Of a stretch of DNA of 64,000 nucleotides, positions 27,152-35,840 are shown piece by piece. The notes under the pieces are model-generated. The model was not told where the DNA came from and ran no database searches. It saw only the letters and a program-made list of their open reading frames with translations. Positions within the stretch are counted from its first letter, which is position 1; each line of letters starts with the position of its first letter. Source of the DNA: Actinospica robiniae DSM 44927 (GTDB taxonomy: Bacteria; Actinomycetota; Actinomycetes; Streptomycetales; Catenulisporaceae); contig NZ_KI632511.1 of assembly GCF_000504285.1 (NCBI RefSeq), positions 9,775,882 through 9,839,881 on the forward strand, read 5' to 3'. The position numbers were made by a program, and so were the translations under genes.

Positions 27152-27730
27152 ATGGGGAAGATCGTGGTCAGCAGCAACGTCTCGCTCGACGGGGTGGTCC
27201 AGGACCCCGACGGCGAGGAGGGTTACAGCTTCGGCGGCTGGTTCGGCCGGTCCGGTGGCAAGGATCTCGTGGAATGGCAGAAGGTCCAGCTCGCGGAGGC
27301 GCTCGCCGCGCAGGCGCTGCTGCTCGGCCGGCGCAGCGACACGTGGTTCGCCACGCGCTGGTCCGAGCGCACCGGCGCGTGGGCGGACCGGCTCAGTGCT
27401 CTGCCGAAGTATGTCGTGTCCGCGACGGTGGAGAAGCCGGCGTGGGGCAACGGCGTCGTGCTCAGCGGCGACCCGGTACAGGAGGTCGCGAAGCTGGCGA
27501 AGGCCGTGGACGGGGACATCGTCGTCTACGGCAGCATCCAGCTCGTGCATGCGCTGTTCGAACACGATTTGGTCGATGAGCTGCGTCTCTACGTCTTCCC
27601 GGTCGTCGTCGGCGCGGGTGAGCGACTGTTCCCCGAATCCTGGAGCAGCAAGCCGATGCGCCTCGCCGCGTCCCAGACGGTGGGCGACTCTCTCACCTCG
27701 CTCACCTACCGGCCGGTCCGGGAGAACTGA
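27152..27730 (+). CDS. Dihydrofolate reductase-like protein (RibD C-terminal family)
   Basis: About 192 residues with MGKIVVSSNVSLDGVVQDP at the start, LLLGRRSDTWFA, VVYGSIQLVHALFEHDLVDEL and VFPVVVGAGERLFPE, the RibD-C hallmark. GGGAGAA precedes ATG 27152. It is a second paralogue of the protein at 12666 and lies divergent from the SnoaL-tailed sigma factor, a common pairing in actinomycetes. Probably an NADPH-dependent reductase of unknown substrate. Confidence 0.83.
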   Translation: MGKIVVSSNVSLDGVVQDPDGEEGYSFGGWFGRSGGKDLVEWQKVQLAEALAAQALLLGRRSDTWFATRWSERTGAWADRLSALPKYVVSATVEKPAWGNGVVLSGDPVQEVAKLAKAVDGDIVVYGSIQLVHALFEHDLVDELRLYVFPVVVGAGERLFPESWSSKPMRLAASQTVGDSLTSLTYRPVREN

Positions 27731-27741
27731 CCCGCAACGGC

Positions 27742-27789
27742 CGGGTACGGCCCTGGCAGCGCCATGATCCGCTGCCAGGGCCGTGCCCG
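27742..27789. terminator. Strong bidirectional terminator
   Basis: A 20-bp stem with one mismatch (27742-27761 with 27770-27789) around an 8-base loop lies between the convergent RibD-C gene and the secreted-protein gene. Confidence 0.8.
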
Positions 27790-27804
27790 ATTCAGCAGCC
27801 TGTC

Positions 27805-28890
27805 TTACGAGATGACGGCGCAGCTCGGGGTCGAGCTGGTGCCGTTCGTCTGCTCAGTGGCCATGGTGGGGGAGGACTGACTGCCCAGCGCCGGGGTGGC
27901 GGTGAGCTTGAGGTTGTTGGTCTCGCCGGTGAAGCCCTCTTCGACGCAGCTGGGCGCGCCGGAGCTGGTGGATGTGAGCGCCGTCACCGCTTCCAGGGTG
28001 TTGTTGGTGCCGAAGTTGGCCGCACTGCCGCCGCCGTCTCCGTAAACGCCCCACTCGGCGGTGTTCCAGAAGCCGGCGAGGCCGACCTTGGTGTCCTTGC
28101 CGGTGACCGTGGACGCCGTGCCCGAGCCGACCGAGACCGACACCGCGTCGTTCCCGCCGGAGGCGGCGGTGGCGGTGAGCTTGACCGTGGCCAGCTGCGC
28201 CGCGGTGATCGCCTTGACCGTGGTGGCCGAGCTGTTAGTGTAGCAGTCCCCTGAGTACGAGTACCAGCCCGAGGGGCAGGTGGCCTCATAGTCGATCAGC
28301 CAGTACTGCATGAAGAGGTCGCCGGTGCTGCCGCCGTTGAAGGTGTAGACGAACTGCTGCCAGGCCAGGCAGTTGGCCGGCACCGAGGCCTTCGCGCAGG
28401 CGGAGCTGCCGGAGAAGAACTGGCTGTTGAGCTGGAGCGAGAACGAGTTCGCCACCTGCGATCCGGAGCCGTTGACGGCCCCCTTCTCGGAGATGTTCGA
28501 GCTGACGTTCGCGAAGGTGCCGACCGCCTTGGAGATCTTTCCGGAGACGACGGCCGAGTAGTCGGTGCCGTCGCCGACGGTCAGCGGCGTGGCGTGCGCG
28601 GCGTGCGCGGCCGGGTTCGAGGCCTGGGCGAGCCTCGGCACCAGCGGGACGTTCGGCGCGGCCACGCACGCGACCGCGTGCCAGGACAGCGACGGGTACG
28701 AGGCCTGGTAGCAGCCGGAGCCCTGCTCCGGCACCTTCGAGATGGCGGCCTGCCAGCCCGCCTTCGCGGCGGCGGCGGCCGCCGGGTTCGTCGCGGCCGA
28801 AGCGCTGGCCGCCGGCAGCAGGGTGGCGCCGGCGAGGGCGATCGCCGCGATCGCGGTGAACGCCAGCTTCCTGATATGACGTGGGTACAC
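27805..28890 (-). CDS. Secreted protein of unknown function
   Basis: About 361 residues. A signal peptide (KLAFTAIAAIALAGATLL, cleavage after ASA) is followed by an Ala-rich pro-like region and a Ser/Thr/Gly-rich domain with eight or so cysteines. The domain has a conserved-looking core around WQQFVYTFNGGSTGDLFMQYW and CPSGWYSYSGDCYTNS. The composition suggests an extracellular beta-sandwich, possibly a carbohydrate-binding or protease-like protein, but no family was recognised. GTG 28890 has GAGAGGAA 5-6 bases upstream. The MarR operator lies in the shared divergent region. Confidence 0.72.
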   Translation of the reverse strand: MYPRHIRKLAFTAIAAIALAGATLLPAASASAATNPAAAAAAKAGWQAAISKVPEQGSGCYQASYPSLSWHAVACVAAPNVPLVPRLAQASNPAAHAAHATPLTVGDGTDYSAVVSGKISKAVGTFANVSSNISEKGAVNGSGSQVANSFSLQLNSQFFSGSSACAKASVPANCLAWQQFVYTFNGGSTGDLFMQYWLIDYEATCPSGWYSYSGDCYTNSSATTVKAITAAQLATVKLTATAASGGNDAVSVSVGSGTASTVTGKDTKVGLAGFWNTAEWGVYGDGGGSAANFGTNNTLEAVTALTSTSSGAPSCVEEGFTGETNNLKLTATPALGSQSSPTMATEQTNGTSSTPSCAVIS

Positions 28891-29017
28891 GTGGGTTCCT
28901 CTCGGTTCTTCACCCGCCGGGTGGCAGCACCACCCGGCCGTATTCGTATAGTGATGAAGGGGGCTGCGATCCGGAAGAGGTCCCGGGAAGATTTTCCTCC
29001 CGCCACGGTGTATAAGA

Positions 29018-29031
29018 AACTTACATAAGTT
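29018..29031. promoter_or_regulatory. Putative MarR operator
   Basis: The inverted repeat AACTTA-CA-TAAGTT lies 17 bases before the MarR start, in an AT-rich patch that also carries TATAAG. Position and symmetry suggest autoregulation. Confidence 0.6.
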
Positions 29032-29048
29032 CGTGATAGAGTCCCCCC

Positions 29049-29492
29049 GTGCCCGACGATCTGGACGCCGGTGCCGTGGCGGCGGCGGTCGAACGCTTCA
29101 ACGGCTTCTACATCCGCCTGCCGGCCGTGCGAAAGCTGAGCTTCACTACGCTGTCCGTGCTGCACACCCTCGCCGAACGCGGCGCGCTGCGCCTCGGCGA
29201 GCTGACCGCGACCGAGCAGGTCTCCCAGCCGGCCATCACGCAGATGGTCACCAAGCTCGAGGCCGAGGGCCTGGTCGAACGTCACCCGGATCCGCGGGAC
29301 GGCCGCGCGGTCCTGGTGCGGCTGACCCCTGCGGGCCGCGCGATCGTGACGGCGCGGCGCGAGGACCGGGTCGGCCGGCTCACCCCGCTGCTCGACCGGC
29401 TCGACCCGGCCGAGCGGGCCGCGCTCGCGGCCGCGCTGCCCGTCCTCGAACACCTCGCCGCGCTCGCGCGACTCAGCGAAGGACGACCATGA
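29049..29492 (+). CDS. MarR-family regulator
   Basis: About 147 residues with the winged helix LTATEQVSQPAITQMVTKLEAEGLVERHPDPRDGRAVLVRLT, the MarR hallmark including the DPRDGR wing. GTG 29049 is the natural start. The stop overlaps the next ATG (ATGA), so it is co-translated with the epoxide hydrolase and probably controls it together with itself through the palindrome at 29018. Confidence 0.87.
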   Translation: MPDDLDAGAVAAAVERFNGFYIRLPAVRKLSFTTLSVLHTLAERGALRLGELTATEQVSQPAITQMVTKLEAEGLVERHPDPRDGRAVLVRLTPAGRAIVTARREDRVGRLTPLLDRLDPAERAALAAALPVLEHLAALARLSEGRP

Positions 29493-30730
29493 CCGGCCTG
29501 CGAACTCCATCCCCGACCCCGACCCCGACCCGGACCCGCATCCACGTCCCCGACGCGACCCTCGAGGATCTGCGTCAGCGCCTTGCCCTCACGCGCTGGC
29601 CGCAGGTATCAGAGAACAGTGACGGCCGCTACGGACTGCGCGGCGCGTATCTGCGGGAGCTGGCAGAGTACTGGCGCGACGCGTTCGACTGGCGCGCAGC
29701 CGAGGCCGCGATCAACGTATTCGAGCACTACCACGTGCAGATCGACGGCGTGCCGGTGCACTACATGCGCCGGCCCGGCGTCGGGCCCGCGCCGAAGCCG
29801 CTGATCCTCAGCCACGGCTGGCCGTGGACGTTCTGGCACTGGGCGAAGGTCGCCGAGCCCTTGGCGGACCCCGGAGCGCACGGCGGCGACCCGGCGGACG
29901 CCTTCGACGTGATCGTCCCCAGCCTGCCGGGCTTCGGCTTCTCCACCCCGCTCGCCGAACGGCCCGACCTGAACTTCTGGAAGATCGCGGACCTCTGGCA
30001 CGCACTGATGACCGACGTGCTCGGCCACCCCAGGTACGCCGCCGCCGGCTGCGATGTGGGCGCCCTCGTCACCGGGCAGCTCGGCCACAAGTACGCCGAC
30101 GAGCTCTACGGCATCCACATCGGCTCCGGCCAGAAGCTGGACATGTTCACCGGCGACCGCGGCTGGGACCTGAGCGGCGGCCACCCGATCCCCGAGGGCC
30201 TGCCGGCGGACGTCCACGCCCGGGTGCTCGAGCTGGACCGGCGCTTCGCCGTCCACCTGGCCGCGCACGTCCTGGCCCCGGACACGCTCGCCTTCGGCCT
30301 GGCCGACTCGCCCGTCGGCATGCTCGCCTGGCTGCTCGAGCGCTGGATCAACTGGAGCGACAACCACGGCGACATCGAGACCGTCTTCACCAAAGACGAG
30401 CTGTTGACCCACGCCACCATCTACTGGGCCACCGACTCGATCGCGACCTCGATCCGCACCTACGCCAACAACAACCGCTACCCGTGGACGCCGTCGCACG
30501 ACCGGAACCCCGTGATCGAAGCCCCGACCGGCATCACCTTCGTCGCCTACGAGAATCCGCCGGGCGTAGCCACCGACCAACGGGTGCGGCACTTCGCGGA
30601 CAGCGAGCGCGGCGGCTGGTACAACCACGTCAACCTCACCGTCCACGAGCACGGCGGGCACTTCATCCCCTGGGAGATCCCGGGGGAGTGGGTCGAGGAC
30701 CTGCGCCGCACCTTCCGCGGAAGAAGCTGA
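29489..30730 (+). CDS. Epoxide hydrolase (EHN-domain, microsomal type)
   Basis: About 413 residues. An N-terminal EHN domain (LRQRLALTRWP) is followed by the alpha/beta hydrolase core with the HGWPWTFW oxyanion region, nucleophile Asp189 in GCDVGALV, and catalytic His in HEHGGHF near residue 390. Predicted to open epoxides through an alkyl-enzyme ester in the cytoplasm. A Pro/Thr-rich stretch at residues 7-17 precedes the domain. It forms a two-gene operon with the MarR regulator. Confidence 0.88.
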   Translation: MTGLRTPSPTPTPTRTRIHVPDATLEDLRQRLALTRWPQVSENSDGRYGLRGAYLRELAEYWRDAFDWRAAEAAINVFEHYHVQIDGVPVHYMRRPGVGPAPKPLILSHGWPWTFWHWAKVAEPLADPGAHGGDPADAFDVIVPSLPGFGFSTPLAERPDLNFWKIADLWHALMTDVLGHPRYAAAGCDVGALVTGQLGHKYADELYGIHIGSGQKLDMFTGDRGWDLSGGHPIPEGLPADVHARVLELDRRFAVHLAAHVLAPDTLAFGLADSPVGMLAWLLERWINWSDNHGDIETVFTKDELLTHATIYWATDSIATSIRTYANNNRYPWTPSHDRNPVIEAPTGITFVAYENPPGVATDQRVRHFADSERGGWYNHVNLTVHEHGGHFIPWEIPGEWVEDLRRTFRGRS

Positions 30731-30806
30731 CAGAGGCGGAACGGGACGCGCGGACGTGCGAGAATCGTCCCGCCACGATCACCTTGAGGCTCGAGGGAGT
30801 ACAGCT

Positions 30807-31805
30807 ATGCGGGTCCTGGTCACCGGTGGAGCCGGGTTCATCGGCTCCAACTACGTGCTGCAGCTGCTCGCCGAGCAGCCCGAGGGGACGAGCGTCACCG
30901 TCCTGGACTCGCTGAGCTACGCGGCCAACCGCGCCAGCCTCGACCCCGTCGCCGACCGGATCGAGTTCGTCGAGGGCTCGACCGCCGACCGGGAGGTGAC
31001 CGAGCGCCTCGTCGCCGAGGCCGACGTCGTGGTCAACTTCGCCGCGGAGAGCCACAACGACAACTCCCTGAACGACCCGACGCCGTTCCTCCAGTCGAAC
31101 GTGATCGGGACCTGGAACGTGCTCGAGGCCGTGCGCCGGTACGACGTGCGCCTGCACCACATCTCCACCGACGAGGTGTTCGGGGACCTCGCGCTCGGCG
31201 ACCCGGCCCGGTTCACCGAGCAGACCCGCTACCGGCCGTCGAGCCCCTACTCGGCCACGAAGGCGAGCGCCGACCACCTCGTCCGGGCCTGGGCGCGCTC
31301 GTTCGGGATCCGCGCGACGATCTCGAACTGCTCGAACAACTACGGTCCGCGCCAGCACGTGGAGAAGTTCATTCCGCGGCAGATCACGAACATCCTCGAG
31401 GGCGTCCGGCCGAAGCTCTATGGCGCGGGCACCAACGTGCGCGACTGGATCCACGTCGACGATCACAACAGCGCGGTGCAGGCGATCATCGAGAAGGGCA
31501 CCATCGGCGACACGTACCTGATCGGCGCGGAGTGCGAGGTCGACAACCTCACCATCGTGCGCACGCTGCTGCGGGTCATGGGCAAGCCGGAGGACTGGTT
31601 CGACTTCGTCTCGGACCGTCCCGGCCACGACGTGCGCTACGCGATCGACCCCGGCAAGATCGGCAGCGAGCTGGGCTGGCGCCCGCGGTACCACGACCTC
31701 GAAGCGGGCCTCGAGGCGACCGTGGCCTGGTACAGCGACCACCGCGAGTGGTGGACGACGGCGAAGCACGCGGCGGAAGAGGCGTACGCGCAGATCGGCC
31801 GGTGA
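30807..31805 (+). CDS. dTDP-glucose 4,6-dehydratase-like NAD-dependent epimerase/dehydratase
   Basis: About 332 residues of the extended SDR family: TGGAGFIGSN near the N-terminus, HHISTDEVFGDL, the YSATK catalytic Tyr/Lys (in SSPYSATKASADHL), and SNNYGPRQHVEKFIPR typical of RmlB. It makes dTDP-4-keto-6-deoxyglucose for deoxysugars in cell-surface or antibiotic glycans. ATG 30807 has GAGGGAGT 6 bases upstream. No RmlA/C/D is adjacent. The next gene overlaps its stop. Confidence 0.85.
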   Translation: MRVLVTGGAGFIGSNYVLQLLAEQPEGTSVTVLDSLSYAANRASLDPVADRIEFVEGSTADREVTERLVAEADVVVNFAAESHNDNSLNDPTPFLQSNVIGTWNVLEAVRRYDVRLHHISTDEVFGDLALGDPARFTEQTRYRPSSPYSATKASADHLVRAWARSFGIRATISNCSNNYGPRQHVEKFIPRQITNILEGVRPKLYGAGTNVRDWIHVDDHNSAVQAIIEKGTIGDTYLIGAECEVDNLTIVRTLLRVMGKPEDWFDFVSDRPGHDVRYAIDPGKIGSELGWRPRYHDLEAGLEATVAWYSDHREWWTTAKHAAEEAYAQIGR

Positions 31806-32329
31806 CGGGAGGGATCCTGGCGGCCGGTGACTTCCTGCTGCGACCGCCGGACGTGGCCGAGCACCGTGAAGTGCTCGAACTCGGCCTCGACCCCGACGTC
31901 AGGCTGTGGAACCCGCGCTGCCGGATCACCGACGAAGCGAGCGCGATCCGCGACTGCGTCGAGGGCGCAGACTGGTCCGACGGCAGCCACGCAACGTTCT
32001 CGATCATCCACCGCGACAGCGGCCGATACGCCGGCAACATCGCGCTGCACGGCCTCGAACCAAACACCGGCCAAGCCCACATCGGCTACCGGGTGGCGCG
32101 TTGGACCCGTGGCCAAGGCGTCGCCACCCAGGCCGTCAACGCTGTGGCGGCCTGGGCCTCGACGCACCGGTCGGTGCGGCGCATCCTGCTGACCCACGCC
32201 GTCGAGAACGTCGCGTCCTGCCGCGTCGCCGAGAAGAGCGGCTTCTGCCTCGACCACCTGCTCCCCGCGCACAAGCAATTCGGCGACGGTCTCGTCCACG
32301 ACGAGCACCTGCACGTCCGGGACTGCTAA
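31802..32329 (+). CDS. GNAT-family N-acetyltransferase
   Basis: About 175 residues, RimJ/RimL-like GNAT. It has FLLRPPDVAEHREVLEL at the N-terminus, the acetyl-CoA pyrophosphate loop in ARWTRGQGVATQAVNAV (RxxGxG/A type), and NVASCRVAEKSGF in the C-terminal half. GTG 31802 overlaps the RmlB stop; no good ribosome site is seen, so coupling is likely. It may acetylate a sugar amine or protein N-terminus; substrate unknown. It is the last intact gene before the mobile-element zone. Confidence 0.82.
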   Translation: MTGGILAAGDFLLRPPDVAEHREVLELGLDPDVRLWNPRCRITDEASAIRDCVEGADWSDGSHATFSIIHRDSGRYAGNIALHGLEPNTGQAHIGYRVARWTRGQGVATQAVNAVAAWASTHRSVRRILLTHAVENVASCRVAEKSGFCLDHLLPAHKQFGDGLVHDEHLHVRDC

Positions 32330-32333
32330 CGGG

Positions 32334-32409
32334 AGTTGTTGATCGGCTGGCTTGTCGGGTCGTGGTGTGGGCGGCCGCTTCGCGTCGCCCTGTTTGTCTG
32401 ACCACCCGT
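32334..32409 (+). repeat. Left fragment of the dispersed repeat, interrupted by IS110
   Basis: This stretch (TTGATCGGCTGGCTTGTCGG onward, through CGCTTCGCGTCGCC and TGTCTGACCAC) matches the first third of the repeat at 36808-36715 (opposite strand) and at 60595-60700. The rest of the repeat resumes at about 35457, after the IS110 element. Confidence 0.7.
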
Positions 32410-32411
32410 TA

Positions 32412-32664
32412 CCTTTTACGTGTCCCCGCAATGGGGGCGCCTGGCCTCCGGGCCCGGTATGGCTCTGCCACCCTGCCGTGTCTATGGCCTTGGGCGTGTT
32501 GCCGCCGGGTTTTGGAGCACTGCCTGACCGCTGATAAGGGGCCTGGTCCGCATCCCGTGCCCGGCGCAACGCCGGGCGTTTTCTCGGGGCGGCCTGTGTA
32601 ACGTGGTTGCCGGCTGCGGTGCGATGGTCGAGGCCAGGGCCATGCGAAGTAGAAGGCGGCGAGC
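32412..32664 (+). ncRNA. Candidate bridge-RNA region of IS110 element 1
   Basis: About 250 noncoding bases between the element's left junction and the transposase start. They contain several GC hairpins, the clearest being an 8-bp stem with a 3-base loop at 32559-32577 followed by TTTT. In IS110-group elements this position encodes the structured RNA that pairs with donor and target. No target-pairing loop was mapped. Confidence 0.45.
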
Positions 32665-32726
32665 GTGTACGACACCAGCGGTATCGGGGTCTTCCTCGGC
32701 CTGGACGTGGGCAAGGGCGAGCACCA

Positions 32727-32734
32727 CGCCCACG
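32727..32734. repeat. 8-bp target duplication of IS256 copy 1 (left)
   Basis: CGCCCACG here is repeated at 34252-34259 on the other side of the insert. Removing the insert and one copy restores the IS110 reading frame. Confidence 0.88.
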
Positions 32735-34251
32735 GGGCTTGTCAATTGGAGTGTGTAAGTTTGGGGACGGTTCTTCCTTCTTCGGGTCTCCGTCGGCGGT
32801 TGCCGTCGGTGACGGTTTTGCTGGTCAGACCGGGAGTTTGCCGGGGAAGCGGATCGCGAAGTCGTTCAGGGCCCGCTTCCAGCCGTAGGTTCCGGTGCCG
32901 CGTAGCTGTCCGGCCGGCACGTGGCGGCCCTCGCCGTCGATGTGGCGGCCCTCGATGCGGCGGATGCCGAGGTAGAGCAGTTTGATCGCGGCGTCGTCGT
33001 CGGGAAAGTGCCCGCGGGTCTTGCTGATTTTGCGGAGCTGGAAGTTCATCGACTCGATGGCGTTGGTCGTGTAGATGACCCGTCGCAGCTCGAGGGGGAA
33101 GTCGAGAAACGGTATGAACGTCTCCCAGGACCGCTCCCATGCGGAGATCACCCCGGGTGCGCTGCGGGCGAACGTGCCGCGCAGCGCTTCGAGCGCGGCC
33201 TCGGCGGCCGAGGCGTTCGCGGCGGTGTAGATCGGGCGCAGCGCGGCGGCGATCTTCTTGCGGTCGGCGTAGGCGACATACCGCATCGAGGTGCGGATCA
33301 AGTGGACCACGCAGGTCTGCACGATCGCCTCGGGCCATACGTGCCCGATCGCCTCGGGCAGCCCGCTCAGCCCGTCGCAGCACACGACGAGGGCGTCTTT
33401 CAGGCCCCTGTTGCGCAGGGAGGTCAGGACGTTGAGCCAGAACCGGGAGCCCTCCTTCTGCTCGATCCAGATGCCGAGCACCTGCTTGTACCCGTCGGTG
33501 TCCACGCCGATCACCAGGTGCGCGGCCTTGTTCACGACGCTGCCGGACTCGCGGACCTTCACCACGATCGCGTCGATGTAAAGGATCGGATACACCGCGT
33601 CGAGCGCGCGGTTCTGCCATTCGGCGATCTCCTCGCGCACCACCTCGGTCACGTTGGAGACCAGCGCGGGGGAGATCTCGGCGCCGTAGACCTCGGCGAG
33701 GTGGTCGCGGATGTCGCGGGTGGACATCCCCCGGGCGTAGAGCGAGAGGATCATCTCGTCGACCTGCCCGAGCCTCTTGGTGCGCTTGGGCACGATCCGC
33801 GGCTCGAACGAGCCGGCCCGATCACGCGGGACCTGCAGGCGCACCGGCCCGGACGCGGTGACCACGGTCTTGGGGTAGGAGCCGTTGCGCGAGTTGGGCG
33901 AGCCGACCCCGGCCGGATCCCCCTTCTCGTAGCCGAGGTGATCCGCCATCTCCACCTGCAGCGCCCGCTCGAGCACCGCCTTGGTGATCGCAGCCAGCAG
34001 CTCCTGCGCCCCGCCCCCGGCCTTCTCGGCCTCGGCCAGCAGAGAGTCGATCGCCTCCGGAGCCAGGATCGCAGCGACCCGACGGGCACCCTCGACCTGC
34101 TCGAGCTCCTCCACCAGATGCTCCTCGGCCTCCACCGACAGCACCTGGTCCATCTTCTTGCCACTCACAGCGTGTCACCATTTCTAGCAGCCAGGCACTA
34201 CCACCTGCTGCTCAACAGGTCACCCGCTTACACACTCCATTAGACACGCTC
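32735..34251 (-). mobile_element. IS256-family element, copy 1 (1517 bp)
   Basis: The ends are imperfect 25-bp inverted repeats (21 matches): the left end begins GGGCTTGTCAATTGGAG and the right end, read inwards, begins GAGCGTGTCTAATGGAG; both continue TGTGTAAG. It is flanked by the 8-bp duplication CGCCCACG. It carries one transposase gene on the minus strand and has a near-identical copy at 61607-63123. Confidence 0.93.
32825..34168 (-). CDS. IS256-family (mutator) transposase, copy 1
   Basis: About 447 residues, full length for the family. The DDE triad is Asp199 (YPILYIDAIVVK), Asp265 (VVCCDGLSGLPEAI) and Glu372 (TTNAIESMNFQLRK), with the conserved CVVHLIR between the second Asp and the Glu. 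GTG 34168 is the likely start. It appears intact. It differs from copy 2 at residue 136 (Val here, Ile there). It inserts its element with 8-bp duplications. Confidence 0.95.
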   Translation of the reverse strand: MSGKKMDQVLSVEAEEHLVEELEQVEGARRVAAILAPEAIDSLLAEAEKAGGGAQELLAAITKAVLERALQVEMADHLGYEKGDPAGVGSPNSRNGSYPKTVVTASGPVRLQVPRDRAGSFEPRIVPKRTKRLGQVDEMILSLYARGMSTRDIRDHLAEVYGAEISPALVSNVTEVVREEIAEWQNRALDAVYPILYIDAIVVKVRESGSVVNKAAHLVIGVDTDGYKQVLGIWIEQKEGSRFWLNVLTSLRNRGLKDALVVCCDGLSGLPEAIGHVWPEAIVQTCVVHLIRTSMRYVAYADRKKIAAALRPIYTAANASAAEAALEALRGTFARSAPGVISAWERSWETFIPFLDFPLELRRVIYTTNAIESMNFQLRKISKTRGHFPDDDAAIKLLYLGIRRIEGRHIDGEGRHVPAGQLRGTGTYGWKRALNDFAIRFPGKLPV

Positions 34252-35456
34252 CGCCCACGGGCTGACCCCGGCCGGCAAGACCGTCTACGACAAGCGCCTG
34301 CCGAACACCGAACCGAAACTGCGCGCCCTGTTCGAGAAGCTGATCGCGAAGTTCGCCACCGTCCTGGTGATCGTCGATCAGCCCGCGAACATCGGCGCGC
34401 TGCCGCTGAGCGTCGCCCGCGACGTCGGCTGCCAGGTCGCCTACCTGCCCGGCCTGGCCATGCGCCGCGCCGCGGACCTCTACGAGGGCGAGGCCAAGAC
34501 CGACGCCCGCGACGCCGCCGTGATCGCCGACGTCGCCCGCACCGCACCCAGGGCGCTGCGCACCCTGACCGTGCTCGATGAGACCGAGGCGGAACTGGCC
34601 ATGCTCGTCGGGTTCGACCAGGACCTCGCGGGCGAGTCGACCCGCACCTCCAATCGGCTGCGCGGCCTGCTCACCCAGATCCACCCCTCCCTCGAACGCG
34701 TCCTGGGCCCACGCATCCAGCACCAGGCCGTCCTCGCGCTACTCGCCCGGTACGGCTCCCCTGAACTGCTCGCCGAGGCCGGCACCCGACGCATCGTCAA
34801 ACTCCTGAAACCCCTGGCCCCGCGCCTGGCCGAGCGCCTGGCCGAGGAGATCGCCGAGGCCCTCGCAGAACAGACGGTCGTGGTGCCCGGCACCCGGGCC
34901 GCAGCCCTCGTCATCCCCTCCCTCGCCCGCCAGCTGACCGAGATCCTCGCCCAACGCCGCACGCTCGAGGGACAGCTCAGTGCCCTGCTGGAGGCCCACC
35001 CTCTTTCCCCGCTCCTGACCTCGATGCCCGGCATCGGGATCAGGACCGCCGCGACCATCCTGACCACCGTCGGCGACGCCGCCACCTTCCCCACCGCCGA
35101 CCACCTCGCCTCCTACGCAGGACTTGCCCCGGTCACCAAGTCCTCCGGCAGCTCCATCCGCGGCGAACACGCACCCAGACGCGGAAACCGGCAGCTCAAA
35201 CGCGCCATGTTCCTCTCCGCCTTCGCCGCCCTGGCCGACCCCGACTCCCGCGCCTACTACGACAAACACCGCGCCGCAGGCAAAACCCACACCCAAGCAA
35301 TCATCCGCCTCGCCCGCAGACGCATCAACGTCCTCCACGCCATGCTCCGCAACGCCACGCTCTACACGCCCCACACCGCCACCACATAACCCGAGCAACA
35401 CCCACCCACATGCCCGTTACAGCGAGCAGCCCAGACTTGACGGAAGACATAGGGGC

Positions 35457-35840
35457 ACGCCCACCCGTTGCGTTGGCGGGGCGAGCTGCGGTTTCAAGAT
35501 CGAAAGTCGCCGCTGGCAGGCCCTTCCCTCGGAGAGAGTGCCGGGTTTGCGTGGGTGCTGGCGTGGGGGACGGGCTGGGGTTCGTGATGGTCAGGTGCCG
35601 GGGGTGTGTTCTCTCCTCGGTTGGTCCCCGGAGGCAATCAGGGACCTGCCGGGAGGTCAAGCGGCGGTGACTTGGGTTGATGCTGGATCTTGCATCGCGC
35701 CGCTTGACCTCCCGGCAGAACCCTGATCGGGCTTCGCCTGCCCGACCGAGGAGAGAGCCCACCCCCTGGGGGAGTGGTGCGAGCTGCGCTCGGGCCGAGC
35801 CGGGTGGCTTGGCCGTGCTCGGTGCGGAAGGATTCTGCAT
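35457..35840 (+). repeat. Left arm of a large imperfect inverted repeat, and dispersed-repeat copy
   Basis: From CACGCCCACCCGTTGCGTTG through the hairpin at 35599-35766 to GGAAGGATTCTGCATC, this segment matches, with scattered differences, the opposite strand of 36715-36303. It is also the right-hand continuation of the repeat interrupted by IS110 element 1. No coding function is supported; the reading frames across it are not conserved between copies. Confidence 0.8.
35599..35766. repeat. Long hairpin (MITE-like), copy 1
   Basis: Arms of about 68 bases pair with few mismatches; the inner 21 bp (35646-35666 with 35698-35718) pair perfectly around a 31-base loop. The outer ends read GGGGGTGTGTTCTCTCCTCGG and its near complement. 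This could be a small non-autonomous element or a strong transcription barrier. Confidence 0.7.

Larger units (their letters stand above)
32665..35389 (+). pseudogene. IS110-family (DEDD) transposase, interrupted
   Basis: GTG 32665 to 32734 joined to 34260-35389 restores an intact frame of 399 residues. It has the RuvC-like DEDD motifs (LGLDVGK, VIVDQPA, AKTDARDAA) and the C-terminal transposase_20 domain (SMPGIGIRTAATIL, then SSGSSIRGEHAPRRGNRQLKRA). The IS256 insertion falls after residue about 23, so no functional protein is expected. A downstream in-frame start could still make a truncated protein lacking the first acidic residue. Confidence 0.88.
32410..35458 (+). mobile_element. IS110-family element 1, split by IS256
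   Basis: Bounds are inferred from the two halves of the dispersed repeat that flank it (32334-32409 and from 35457). Without the 1517-bp IS256 insert and its 8-bp duplication it would be about 1.5 kb. It has a long noncoding 5' end (about 250 bases), the transposase frame and a short 3' end. This asymmetric layout is typical of IS110-group elements, whose noncoding end encodes a bridge RNA. Confidence 0.7.

Noticed and set aside
32921..34243. 440-residue plus-strand frame opposite the IS256 transposase (also at 61793-63115)
   Set aside because: It is the complement of a conserved DDE transposase; its identity between copies simply reflects the duplicated element.
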